A DNA stretch of 64,000 nucleotides from Saururus chinensis (GCA_035235625.1 CP141145.1:43442668-43506667), one strand, 5' to 3'. Shown: positions 25,606-37,576, numbered from the stretch's first letter. Numbers and translations: made by a program. Notes: generated from the sequence alone by a model not told the origin.

Positions 25606-26220
25606 GCACCCCTCTCTTTCAAGAGGATTCGCAGCATGTCAAGCCTTGGTAGGGTTTTTCACTTTGCATCTAATTACATGCTCCACCGATTATGCGGGCC
25701 TCATCAATGCCTTTGAGTTTCATTCTTGTGAACGTACTCCCCATGCAAGATACTTAGCATGCCCCTGTCAATTGCTTTGAGTTTCATTCTTGCAAATGTA
25801 CTCCCTAGGTGAGATAGTTAACGCATTGGCTATAACACTACACAAGTCGATACACACAATGCCTAGTATCCATCGTTTACAGCTAGGACTACTGGGGTAT
25901 CTAATCTCATACGCTCCCCTAGCTTTTGTCTCTCAATGTCAAGTGTCAGCCAAGCAAAGTGCTTTTACTGTTAGTATTTTTTTTCCAATCTCCACGCATT
26001 TCATGCTCCACCGGAAATCCCTGTGCCCCTACCGTACTCCAGCTTGGTAGTTTCCACCACATGTCCAGGTTTGAGCCTTGGGATTTGTCGTCAAACTTGA
26101 AAAACCACCTACATATGCTTTACGCCCAACCATTCAGGGATAATGCTTGCATCCTCTATCTTACTGTGGCTAATAGCACGGAGTTAGCCAATGCTTATTC
26201 TTCAAATACCGTCATTGAAT
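25606..26220 (-). pseudogene. Nuclear copy of plastid 16S rDNA, central portion (minus orientation)
   Basis: Read in reverse it matches 16S rRNA from about position 1010 down to 480. It includes GATTAGATACCCCAGTAGTC (reverse of 25888-25907, with one change) and GAAACTCAAAG, plus the GGTAGTTTCCACC and CTTTACGCCCAA blocks. A short internal duplication repeats TTTGAGTTTCATTCTTG (about 25710-25730 and 25776-25796). With the preceding plus-strand piece it forms a fold-back of one rRNA gene. Confidence 0.85.
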
Positions 26221-26363
26221 TTTCTCTAAAAAAACAAGTACCTCACTCCCCTCTTGCAACCATGAACCCCATTGCCACTACTGCCTACTCCTCTCCTCTT
26301 CTTCTCTTCCTCCTCTTCCTCTTCTTGGCATCTAGCAAAAGAAAGTGGTGGAGAGGCAACCCC

Positions 26364-26414
26364 TTCTTCTTCTTCTTCTTCTTCTTCTTCTTCTTCTTCT
26401 TCTTCTTCTTCTTC
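26364..26414 (+). repeat. (TTC)17 microsatellite
   Basis: An uninterrupted run of TTC trinucleotides. The poly-Glu and poly-Ser frames across it are artefacts of the repeat. Confidence 0.95.
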
Positions 26415-28309
26415 ACCTCTTTCCGACAACAAGTGGAATAGAAAGCGGAGCTGAGCTTGGTTAGCTGCTATCAAGCAACTCGATCATTGTCGAAGACATA
26501 GCCGTAGCATATGCAAGTGCAAAGGAAGAAGAAGAAAAAGGATACATGGAGTAATGGGGAGAGAATAAGAAGAAAACATGGGAAATAGTGTAGAGTGGAA
26601 ACCCAGCGGAGGCGTGGCAGTGGGCAAGCCCAAGGGAGGCACAAAGTATAAAAATTCTGACTTTAATTCAATTTACTACACAAGATGCATGAACATGCAA
26701 AACTATAAGCAATAAACATGCAAATCAAGGCATATAATGAATCAAAACATAAGAGATGATAGATATAAACTGACCTTTGGGGCTGATCAGCCCCAAGACG
26801 TCCCTTGCCTTTTACGCCGATGCCCGTCCTCAATTGAATCACAAATCAATTAAGCAAAGTGAGTAGATTGCCTTGTATATGTGTAAATCCCTCAAACACC
26901 CTCTTCTTGGATGGAAAACTCGGCAAGGAGGTGTCCAATCCCTTGTCCTTGAAACCATGAATCAGCGAGGGAGAGGATTCCCCTCTAGCACCACTCACCA
27001 AGAATAGAGGGAGAGGAGAGGGGCAGCCAGCCCTTAGTGCTCTCAAAAGCAAGAGGGCGTTGCACCAACAAGGGAGGGGGGCAGAATGGGAGAGAGAAGA
27101 GGAGAGAGGGGGAAGCATACCCTTCTAAGGCTCCCTCCGCTCTTTTGTCTCCCTTTTATACCCCTCCCAATTTTTTCTTAAGTGGGCTTCAATTAGACGG
27201 GCCTCCTTTTGAATTCATTGGGTTCTTCTTAGAGGTTCCGACACAATGAGAGTGAGCTCTACTTCTTAGAGCTCGCAAGGGCCTAAACCCCCTATACACT
27301 GCCAAGCCCACGATAGGGTCGACCCCTAGCTAACCATAAATTCGACCATTAACATTAATTCGTGAGTAGGGTCCTATAATGTGTTAATACATACCCTAAT
27401 CGCATGCCTTGTGTGTTGTATAACGTATGTGGGTCCCATAAGAATTCATGTCACAATGGCTCTTGTGGGGTCGATGCAACAGTACCACTAACCTTGGACC
27501 CCATGACCTATATCGACTCACAATAACTACGAATAAAGTGGACTAACATGGCCCAAGCCCATACCCTAGTCCAACAAAGAGAACAATAAAAAATAAGTGA
27601 AAATTTTAAGAAAAGTAAAACATTAGTGCGGGAAATAGCAGCGTTCACAATTTAATTGAAAAGGTCGATGTTGGGGTATGCCTTCTACGGAAAGCGAAAA
27701 GCTCACGTGGAATGTTGCTTGCCAACTCTCACGTAATGGAGAAAGCAAAACCATCATTTCAGCTCATAACAAAAACTCTCTTATTACATGAACACTCAAA
27801 ACATAAAAATTCAAACTCTCAGTTGATGCAAAACTGTCTAGAAACAAATTTATTCAAGCTTTATGATTACAAATATAAAATTAAAATATCAGATTAAAAC
27901 AACAAGCTCCTCGTAGAGCACGCGGCTCTATTCATTGGCTTATTCATGGTACACATACATGCTGTCCACTAACCTTGGCAGCCGTAACAAGAAAGAAAAA
28001 CAATAAACATTGGCAGCCGTTTCGGGAAAACGCTCTTCACTAACCTGTTCCCCAGAAGTTTAAGGAGATTATAGCTAATATGCAACAGCATTATCCATCT
28101 CCATCGTGGACACGGGATAGTTTTTTCTTGATTCCACCTTACGGCCAATTCACACGGGAAAGATCAAATTAATGTGAAAAATGTGAACTCGTCCTGCCAT
28201 GAAGCACTATTGTTTGCTCGTTATAAACAGTCCGTCAAGCAACCAAAGCTCCCTGAGATGATGACCCGAGGCCCAAGTTGATGCTATTTCCTGGGTCTGA
28301 CACAGGAGC
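26415..28309. other. Gene-free spacer
   Basis: Mixed GC-rich and AT-rich DNA 3' of the CAX gene. A purine-rich stretch lies at about 27000-27115. No gene, RNA gene or clear transposon end was recognised. Confidence 0.45.
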
Positions 28310-31029
28310 TTAAGAAAGATTAGCTAAAAGGTCTTTCACTATTACGTGTTTTCTGAAACAACTACTTTCCGAATAATACTTACGAAGTGGTGTTTTCAAC
28401 ACGAAAAAACATGCTCCAATCACAACGTAGGCAAGAAGCAGAATCAATCCTTTCAAGTAGTGCGAAGTCCCGTCCTGCAGATTTTAGCAGCTCGCCATCA
28501 ACTCTATTTTCTTTTATTGTTACATATAGCCTAAGTTGACAAACTAAATGTTGTTCATATGAATAGTTAGTGCCTTCCCCTAACAGCTCAAGCTATAGCT
28601 TTTAGGTGAATTGGTTGAGACACACTACGTTATTTTCTATTCATGCATGATGTGTATTGCTCTAATGCTCCTTATTAACGTGTGGTAGGTTTGATCATGT
28701 ATAGAAGACCAAACCTGCAAAGTGAAAGCTGTAAGCACCACAGTTATACAGAGGGATCCAGTCTCGAGGAGATTGAAATCAAGATCCATTCTTCTGCCCA
28801 TGATCCAAGCTACAATCACACTTAGAGGAACCTGAACCACCATTAAACAAAGGGTAAATATCACAACCAAGATAAGCCAGAGGGCCGGCACTGGTAATAC
28901 TGATTAACAGGCTTGACTTCCAAAATCTCACCACAAACAAGGCAATTTGAGTTGCAGATCCTAGTGCAACACCAAGAGATATGTCCTGCAAAAACAACAA
29001 AAAATGAGCTTAATTTTTATTGGTAGAACAACCACAGAGTGAAGGCTTCGGATTGATTAATTTAGTCATCCTTACCAATTTGTTTTTGAATGCGAATATA
29101 AGAGCACCCGCATGTTCTGCTGCATTTCCAACAATTGGCAGCAAAATTATGCTTATGAAGCTAACAGACAAACCCCACGACTCCGATGCAGCCTGCTCCA
29201 CGAAAAACGTTGCTTATGTACAAACAGCATTAAACATTCGGCTAAACGAAAAACACAAACAAGTAGCTAGGCAGATGAGTCAAACGTGCATGATACCTCT
29301 ATAGTCCCCACTACGTACTCGGACAAGACAGCAATCATAGAGGTCATGGCAATCAGCCAAGCAATCGCACTGATGAATCCGATAACAGGCGTATCATCGG
29401 AGACTATGTCGTCGCTTTCGTCTTCTTCCTGGTCATGGATGCAGTGTTAAAAGTTCGTTGTTAGTTTAGGCCATCCAAAGCACCGAGAGCTGAGCCTAGT
29501 TAAGACAAGACTGTAATGGGATGCCAGTACTTATCCTCCATTGGGGTGTCCGTCTAATCCTGGCCGGTTTTGATGACCAAAGCCCCGTGACCAGACACAT
29601 GGAGCTGGTACATCAAGGCAGGTATCAGTGCCCCTTATGTACCATGGAGCCCATGTGGGCTGGTTCGGAGCTTGTCATAGAAAACTCGTCAGAAAACGTT
29701 TTTCAATTATTATTTTTTTTGGCGTTGCATGCAAATGACAGGGTGGCGAGTTTGTTTTTTCTCTCATCACAGAGGAAAGAAAAGTTTAGTTACCTCGTCC
29801 ACTTCGAAGAATTGCCCAGGGGTTTTCAGTTGGAAGAAGAGATAGGCAATGTAGGCGAGGAGCATGATAATGCTGCTGGCTCTTGATAAGTGAAGAGTAG
29901 GTGTGGTCGTCAGAGAAAGGTTATTCATCGAGTATCTGAACATCAGTGGGAGCATGTGGCATAGCAAGGCTAGAAACAGAAGTGCAGAGTTCACGTCGGC
30001 TTGTTTCTGTAGTTAATCAGCATATTAGGGAGAAACAAATTACAGAAACCATTTGGAAGACAAACTAATGAAAAAAAAATGGTGGAGTATTCATGAAAAC
30101 GGTTTTTGCTTACTCTGTCGTATTTCTGTCCTTTTGTGAGGTTGGCTAGTCCTCCGCAGAAGAGAGACGAGCCGAGAACAAGGAGCAGGTTGGAGAGGAT
30201 GGAACCCAAAAGAGAGTATTTTACCACTTCCACCTTCCCTTGATACAAAGCAAATAATGCAATGATCAGCTCTGTTGCATTCCCGCATGTTGCATTGAGG
30301 AGGCCGCCAACTGACAAACGACAATGCCACCCATTTCTAGTTAAGATTGAGTTTCAACTATATTTAAGTTTACGGATGAGCTAACACGAAATGGAGAATG
30401 ATAGGGAAAATGTACCAGTTGGGCCCGTTAAGAAAGCAATTTGCCTGTGTACGAAATAAGACGGCAGAATATGAAAATGTTAGAACACTGGGAGTTTTAC
30501 TCATACTGGAGAGGGTAATTATAATTAACTTCAGATTATAATTGAAGGCTCAAAACTCCACACTCTATACTTACTCCGTGAGGAAGCTCACTCGCTCCGC
30601 CAGTGGCGTCAGCCCAAGCAAGCTCAACGCAAAAAGCCATGGCTGTCGTTAATTTGCATGGGAACACAAGAAGAACACGAGGAATATTAGTTTCTGAATT
30701 ATATGCATATTAAACTGAGAAGATCATTGTGCTTGCTAGGATCTTATTCGAAGACTATATACCCTTCCAAAATTATAGAACTGAGCGATAACTGCCAAAG
30801 GAATTGCAGGAAATAGAATGAACAGCTTGGTGCCCAGCAAAACTTCTTGAAGATTGATCAGAATTTGCCTCAAGATACCACATCTCACTTTGGTCACAAG
30901 ACTAATATCAGACTTCTTTCGGAGGGAAGATGAAGACATGTTGTGGGCAGTCCTCCCATGTTTATTCTCCTTGCTAGAGCCCTTGAGGTTTCCAGCCTCC
31001 AGGCACCGGACTTCGTTTTTGGAACCCAT
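28310..31029 (-). CDS. Vacuolar-type cation/proton exchanger (CAX family)
   Basis: CAX proteins move Ca2+ (and often Mn2+) into the vacuole in exchange for protons. Ten exons, from the 5' end: 31029-30763, 30642-30575, 30444-30416, 30310-30114, 30006-29794, 29428-29297, 29192-29076, 28985-28932, 28831-28715 and 28474-28310. They give 452 aa, with every junction in phase. The hydrophilic N-terminus resembles the regulatory tail of plant CAX proteins. The two ion-selectivity repeats are clear: [20 protein letters not shown] (about residues 119-138) and [19 protein letters not shown]. An acidic stretch, DEEEDESDD, lies between the two halves. About 11 hydrophobic segments are visible. The last exon was read through to TAA, giving the tail [11 protein letters not shown]...; the end could differ if CTTC|GTAAGT is used as a donor. 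No lesion is seen. A giant MULE lies 494 bp upstream of the ATG. Confidence 0.95.
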
Positions 31030-31137
31030 TTTGGTGCTGTACAAAGAGCAAACCGAGCGCCACCGCCACCACGCCTTTGAAAGGAAGGATGTCTTCCTAG
31101 CCTAGCTTCTTGTTCTGAGCAGCCAGGTCCCCCGATT

Positions 31138-31145
31138 TTTATATA
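31138..31145 (-). promoter_or_regulatory. Candidate TATA box of the CAX gene
   Basis: On the minus strand the sequence is TATATAAA, 109 bp upstream of the CAX ATG. That is a plausible distance for a plant TATA box with a leader of about 80 nt. No transcript evidence is available. Confidence 0.45.
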
Positions 31146-31513
31146 TAACGTATAGCCAGAGTGAGAACGTTCGCCGAAGCTTCCTTTAGAAACGACAAAC
31201 TTGGCAGTTAATAGTGACATTATTTCGTCGTTTCGGGTATTTTAAATAAAAACTATCAAAACTTCATATGAACAGAAATTTTGAAAAAAATTTATTTATA
31301 TTAAAAACTTAGACATTGTTATATAAAACAGGTAATTTTACGATATTTTAAGAAATACTTAATTCAGATTTGTCTAAAAATTCACGGTTTACGTTTTGGA
31401 GGGAATTAGTAGTGCTCCATTTGTATACGTGAATAGCTATTCCTTGAAGAAAAATCTACAAGATAGTCGTTACCGGGTCAACCCCAAACTATAGTAAACC
31501 CAACATGGCCACG

Positions 31514-31522
31514 AGTTTTTTG
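31514..31522. repeat. Left 9-bp target site duplication of the MULE
   Basis: AGTTTTTTG lies directly outside the left TIR and is identical to the copy at 53339-53347. Nine base pairs is the standard TSD length of Mutator elements. Confidence 0.9.
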
Positions 31523-31542
31523 GGCTTCGGATCGGCTGTGAT

Positions 31543-31570
31543 GCACTCCCACCGGGGTGGGTGGGAGTGC
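31543..31570. repeat. Terminal hairpin in the MULE TIR
   Basis: GCACTCCCAC and GTGGGAGTGC form perfect 10-bp arms around an 8-bp loop, 20 bp inside the element end. The same structure occurs in mirror position near 53291-53318. Confidence 0.8.
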
Positions 31571-33297
31571 CGAATCAGGTGAAACCACGTCACCAGGGTG
31601 GTAGCAGGAGACCGGGTTACTCGTTGACCCGGGTGACCGATGGCTTCGTGAACAGGACGACCGGGCGAAGGTATTAATTAGATCAGAACCGGGCGAAGGT
31701 ATTAATCAGATCAGAACCGGGCGAAGGTATTAATCAGATTAAAACCGGGCCAGGCCAGTGGAGTGCATTTCACGAAACCCAGAACTCCCGCTCTGATCTG
31801 CCCCGGTGATCCGATCAGCACTCTACGACTCACTCCGTCCCGCTGCTCCCGCTCCCACCCGGTGACCAGAGAAGCACCGATCGACGCCGGAGAAGAGTGG
31901 AGTGTTCTTCAAGGAACCCACTTTCAGAACTCCTGCTTCCACCCAACCCGGCGATCGGAAGAGCTCCCGCTCTGCTCTGCCCCGGTGATCCTTGGAGCAC
32001 TCTGCAACTCACTCCGTCCCGCTGCTCCCGCTCCCACCTGGTGACCAGAGAAGCACCGATCGACGCCGAAGAAGAGTGGAGTGTTCTTGAAGGAACCCAC
32101 TTTCAGAACTCCCGCTCCCACCCACCCCGGCGATCGGAAGAGCTCCCGCTCTGCAACTCACCCATCCCGGTGACCAGAGCAGCGGCGATCGACGCCGAAG
32201 AAGAGTGGTCAGGCAGCAACATTCTCAGAGGCAGCCGACACATAAAAAATGAAATAGGAGGTGCAGTCTGTTGGCGCTCGCTCCTGCAAGTCGGTCTGAT
32301 TCCCGTTCAACAGTCAAAAAAGCACGATCGTTGAGGTACAACAAACGAACTTGAGATGCAGATGCGCTTATGTATTTTTTTTTGTCTCTATCCGTCATTC
32401 CAGGGGAAAAAAAAAGGAACTTCAATTGTTTTAACATTCCATTTTCTTTCACGGACAACTTCTGGGGTTTGATTGTTCTGCATTGTGTTTCTTAACGCGC
32501 CAAAGTGACTGCTCCATCCCAAATTCTTTAGGTTCCATTTTCTTTCACAGATATTTTCTGGGTTTTGAATGTTCCACATTGTGTTTACTGCAAGCTTCAG
32601 TCACTACTCCATCCCAGATTCTTTAAAGAATAGAAAATTGGATTTTTTGCTTTTTACCACATTTCCACCGACCTGCATTTCGTTTGTTCCGCATTTTTTG
32701 ATGGGCTTTCTTTCAGCTTACCACGCTTCTATATGTCGGAGAGAATAAACTGCATATGCTCTGTGGTTATTTTTATTTTTGAATCTGAAGTCCTAGATCG
32801 ACAAAGTGAGGCCTTTTCAGCTCCTGCAAATCAAAATTATGTTGTCCAGAGCCTCTTCTCTGTTTTGCTTTTTCCAGGAAAAATTGTATCTTTTCCACTT
32901 TAGAATTTTTTGTTGCCTCGTCTCTTGATGAAACTGCATATGCTCTGTGTTTATTTTTATTTTTTAATCTGAAGTCCTAGATCGCCAAAGTGAGGCCTTT
33001 TCGTCTCCTGCAAATCAAAATTATGTTATCCAGATCCTCTTCTCCGTTTTGTTTTTTCCAGGAAAAATTGTATCTTTTCCACTTTGGAATTTTTTGTTGC
33101 CTATCTACTGATGAAACTGCATATGCTTTGTGTTTATTTTTATTTTTGAATCTGAATTCCTAGATCGCCAAAGTGAGGCCTTTTCGTCTCCTGCAAATCA
33201 AAATTATGTTGTCTAGAGCCTTTTCTCCGTTTTGCTTTTTCCAGGAAAAATAGTATCTTTTCCACTTTGGATTTTTTTGTTGCCTATCTGCTGATGA

Positions 33298-33955
33298 ACC
33301 TTGGAGCAATATTGTTCCAACTTGGAGCAATATTGCATCAACATTGGAGCAATATTGCTCCAACCAGAAATGTTCAATGATTTTGATGCATTTAATTGCT
33401 TACCGATTATTTTGATGCCTTCAATTCATATAAGCCTTGCAACAATATTGTTGTAGGGTTGGAGCAATATTGCTCCAACCTTGAGCAATATTGCATTAGC
33501 ATTGGAGCAATATTGCTCCAACTTGGAGCAATATTGCATCAACCTTGGAGCAATATTCTTCCAACTTGGAGCAATATTGCATCAACCTTGTAGCAATATT
33601 GCTCCAACCTTGGAGCAATATTGTTCCAACTTGGAGCAATATTACATCAACATTGGAGCAATATTGCTCCAACCTTGGAGCAATATTGCTACACCGTCAG
33701 AGCAATATTGCTACACCGTCAGAGCAATATTGCTACACCGTCAGAGCAATATTGCTCCAACATGAAATGTATTATTACTACACCGTCGGAGCAATATTGC
33801 TCCAACCTGATAGGTTTGATGATTTTGATGCCTTTAATTTATTTAAGTCTTGGAGCAATATTGCTACACCGTAGGAGCAATATTACTACACCTTAGGATC
33901 AATATTGCTCCAACCTTGCAACAATATTGATGCAAGGATTGAGCAATATTGCTAC
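33298..33955 (+). repeat. Palindromic minisatellite, left TIR
   Basis: Many copies of the perfect 20-bp palindrome TTGGAGCAATATTGCTCCAA and partial forms (for example GCAATATTGCATCAACATTG and GCAATATTGCTACACCGTC) at irregular spacing. Open frames reading EQYCSNL/NIAPTL across it are artefacts of the repeat. Confidence 0.92.
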
Positions 33956-34075
33956 AATTGTAAATTATAAATGCTAATAATTCTTAACAACATTATAACT
34001 TTTGTAATGTGCTTTTTGATGTTTCAGGAACAGTGTCTTCACTATAGTAGGGCTTCCTTTCATTGAATATCTATC

Positions 34076-37000
34076 ATGGCAACTAAATCAAGTAGGTTTT
34101 TTTTAATCCCTACGTTTAAAATGTTTGTGGATGTTGTTGATGTACTAATATTAATGCTTATGCATTAGGATTATTGCTCTTGTTATAGCAATATTTTAAA
34201 TGTTAATCCTATTATCAATAATTGAATTATATGCGACATTTTAAAGACATTATTGCTACAACATTTCTGCATTATTGGTAATTTTATAGCACACTAGCTA
34301 AAATGTTGTAGCATTATTTCAGCTATACTCATACCATCTTGAATATGATGCCAGTGTATATTTTAAATATTGCTATGTTATTTACGGGGTTATATTCAAC
34401 ACTTTTATTATATGTCTAGGTACCTTCTTACTAATACTTAGATATGTATTGATGCAGAAGTTCTTGAATCAAAGAAGAGGGGCTCAAACCTTGGAGGAGG
34501 ATCAGGAAGAAATAGGCGAGAGTCATTGAAAGTCCCTTGTTTCCCCTCGGGACTAGCAAAGTTAGTGAGCATATTGTCTACCTTCCCAGAGGTGAAGACT
34601 CTTGTTAGCCAAACCCCCTTCATCCAATTGTTAGACGCCAGAAACATCGTTTGTCAGGCGTTACTTTTTGAAGTAATTTTGGGTTATTGGACTGAGGCCC
34701 AACCTGGGGTCACATTCAAAGGATGTAGAGTGGACTTCACTATGGAGGATGTGGCCCTCATTACTGGCCAGAAGAAGGGGGGCAATCGGGTGGTCTTCGC
34801 CCAAGAAAGGGAGGAGAGGGGTGCGTATTGTAAGCATCGTTTTGGGAAGAAGCAGGTTACAAGATCTGAAATTGAGAAGACCATGGACGTTTTAACTGCC
34901 ACGACTGACCCTACATCGGTGGAGGATTGTGCAAGAACGATTATCTTGCACATTTTCTCATGCCTCCTATTTCCTCAGACCCACACTGTGGTCAAGAACG
35001 CGTTAATTGACCTGGTGGAAGACATGGGCAGCCTCCATCAATATGACTGGCCTCAAGCTATTTATGAATTTTTAGTAGTCTCAGCCTCAACCCTCCATAG
35101 GAAGATTATGTCGAAGGAGGGAGGCAAGTCTGAGGGCTATGGATCATTGATTGGAGCAGCATTTGTCCTACAGGTATTTTATACTTGCTACATAATTGTA
35201 TTTACATGATTATATAGGAGTTACAAAATGCTAATTTTTATCTTTTATATGTTATAGGTTTGGGTGTTTGAGCATTTTAAGATGTTCATATCCCCTGTGC
35301 CGCATAAGCTGCCCCGATTTGCGAAGTGGCCAAATTGTGGCATGCTAAAGGGGGAAAAAGAGGCTAAGCACCATAGGTCGGTGGGCAAATATGCACAAAT
35401 GTTTAAATTTCTGAGACCACAAGAGGTAATTGTGACTATTTTTTATATTGAAATGTTTGAGTTTTTAAAATCTGTTCAACTTTTTAGTTTATTGAACTTT
35501 GCATGTTAACTAATTGTGCATATGTTGACCACAGGTTCTATCTGTGTTGGTTCCTGTTGCGAATGAGGCAAATCTCATTGAAGGGGCAGGAAAGGCCTTA
35601 AAAAAAAGGAAGGTAGGAATGGAAGGTGGGGCGCTGGTGAAGGCGAGTGGGGGAGGAATGTTGGTCCTGAAGTCGGCACTAGATAATATGGCCTCTGCAC
35701 TTGGAGTTGTGCATACTGCCATGCATATATTGGAGGAGGAGGGCTACCCTACTGACCATCTACATGGTGTCATGGACACCATTTCAGAAAAATTTTTGAC
35801 ATTTAAGAACATGGCCAATCATTTGGTTAAGAGGCCATCAAAGAGGATGAGGCATACCTCCCCTGCAGCAGCGGACGAGGATGAAGGTGGCAAAGCTGAC
35901 GAGGAAGATATTGGAGATAATAATGATGATAATGAAGAGGAGGGTGAGGAGGATGGAGGGGAAGAGGAGGGTGAGGAGGAGGGAGGGGAAGAGGGGGAAG
36001 AGGTGGAGGAAGAGGGGGAGAGGAGGTGGGAAAGGATGGGGGAGAGGAGGAAGAGGGGGAGAGGAGGAAGAGGTGGGAGAGGATGGGGGAGAGGCAGGAG
36101 AGGAGGGTAGAGTGGATGAGGGAGAGGGGGAGAGGAGGAAGAGGGGGGAGAGGATGGGGGAGAGGCAGGAGAGGAGGGGAGAGTGGATGAGGGAGAGGGG
36201 AGAGAGGCGGATGAAGAGGAGGGGGGAGCGGAGCAAGGGGAGGATAAGAGAGAGGAGGGTCCAGTTGGGGAGTGCCGAAAGAATGATGAGGAGGGAGATG
36301 GGGAGGGAGATAAAGAGGGTCTCACTTCGAAAAGACCTCTACGGATAAAATATAAAAGTAAGAAGTATGGGACCCCTTTTACTCAGGAGACAAAGAAGAA
36401 GAGGAGGGAGAAGAAGGAAATGATTGTGGAGGAGGCTGCAACCATTTTAGTTTCTTGCGAAGCCTCAGCCAAGCAAGCATCCCGTACCTTCCCTCGCCGT
36501 CCAATGAAGATTAACTTATGCAGTCCTCTATCTAATTTGTGTACGCGAGATCAAGACACTATTCAAAAATTCATTACAGATAGGAGTCATTTTGTGGTGG
36601 GTGTCGGTGTCGCAGACAATGACTTAGTGGATATGTTGAAGGCGGAGTACATCTCGTCTAATGTAAGACTACAATTTCTATCTCTTTAAATCTTAAGTAT
36701 TCAATATTGATTTTATACTAAGTGTATGCTTCAATGTATGTAGGTAATAGATGCTTACATGTATATGCTACAACAAAGAGCATCTAGATCTACTGGAAAT
36801 GCCTTCCCCAAATGCCACTTTGGGACCTTTGCGTTGCAATTTTATTTCACCAAGGTATGGTCCAAAGCCTAATATTTTTATGTATTGGGTTAAGTTAGGA
36901 TATGGACTAAGTCAAATCCAATGGGAATTGCAATTGAAGGTTATGGCAGAGGACGCATTGGAGGACCTCGCAACCACATGTTTTGGAGCGGATAAAGAAT

Positions 37001-37576
37001 GTCCTGATTTCATCTTTATACCAATGTGTGACAATGCACATTTTCACTTATTGGTCATAGATGTTGACAAGACTGAAGTGAAATGGTTCGATTCCATGCC
37101 TGGGTATGGCCATAAGAAACGACATCCTAATGTGAAAAAATTGGTGAGTTAATGTATGATTCATTGAAACCAATTTTTCTTTAAACAATTGCTTTGAAAC
37201 TAATTTGGCAAATATGTGAATAATAGATGGATAGCATTGGAGTATTTCTTGAGGAGCACCTTAAGGTACCTAATGCTAAAAAGTGGAAGATCGTTAGTAA
37301 GAAGGGACCATACCAATCAAACGGGGTTGATTGTGGGTTCTTCCTCATGCGTACTGTATATTGCATTAGTTCTGGTTTGCCAGTTGATTATACTCAGGTA
37401 TAATGGGGTTAATAAGATATATGGGCCAATTGCATATATTTTTTTATTTCTTCTTTATTCCTTCAATCAAAATGGGATACTAACAAATTTATTCGTTTCA
37501 ACTTTTTTAGGAAGATATCTCTCAGCGTTTGAGACTTGGAATGGCTGCAGAGATCCTAAGAGGCTCTATTGATTGA
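34076..37576 (+). pseudogene. MULE-borne Ulp1-like (peptidase C48) gene, frame interrupted
   Basis: This gene encodes a long plant transposon protein with a C-terminal Ulp1/SENP-type cysteine protease domain; C48 enzymes cleave SUMO or related modifiers. Likely exons: 34076-34091, 34458-35173, 35258-35425, 35535-36662, 36744-36854, about 36895-37143, 37227-37396 and 37511-37576. The N-terminal ~300 residues (CFPSGLAKLVSILSTFPEV, DFTMEDVALITGQKKGG) look like the domain that precedes Ulp1 in such transposon genes. The protease core shows DNAHFHLLVID (catalytic His region), WFDSMPG (Asp) and NGVDCGFFLMR (catalytic Cys). An acidic Glu-rich tract at 35880-36320 is coded by GA repeats, and the frame breaks there (TAG at 36108). 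The 40-bp gap before 36895 is too short for a normal plant intron. Alternative splicing around the tract is possible, so loss of function is likely but not proved. Confidence 0.8.

Larger units (their letters stand above)
31523..33960 (+). repeat. Left terminal inverted repeat of the MULE
   Basis: This matches the reverse complement of 50735-53338. The order of internal blocks is the same at both ends: a terminal hairpin, three 28-bp AACCGGGCGAAGGTATTAAT-type direct repeats (from about 31660), GC-rich repeats of about 180 bp containing CACCGATCGACGCCG (31870-32220), three ~185-bp repeats containing CTGCATATGCT (32745, 32930 and 33115), and the palindromic array. The inner boundary is approximate. 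Confidence 0.9.

Noticed and set aside
25382..26220. A functional 16S rRNA gene or bacterial contamination
   Set aside because: The gene is split into opposite orientations, truncated and full of substitutions in conserved positions, and it is embedded in plant repeats.
31763..32334. Open frames rich in Arg/Ser/Pro in the MULE TIR, mirrored at 52351-52959
   Set aside because: They lie in GC-rich tandem repeats of the TIR, occur on both strands, and show no protein family features.
33298..33896. Several overlapping open frames reading EQYCSNL / NIAPTL
   Set aside because: They run across the palindromic minisatellite in all frames and both strands. The same holds at 43530-44492 and 50775-51464.
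33298..33955. A CRISPR array (regular palindromic repeats)
   Set aside because: Spacing is irregular, spacers are variants of the repeat itself, and the context is a plant transposon TIR.
35819..36325. Minus-strand Ser/Pro-rich frame of 168 codons
   Set aside because: It is the complement of the GA-repeat acidic linker of the Ulp1-like gene.
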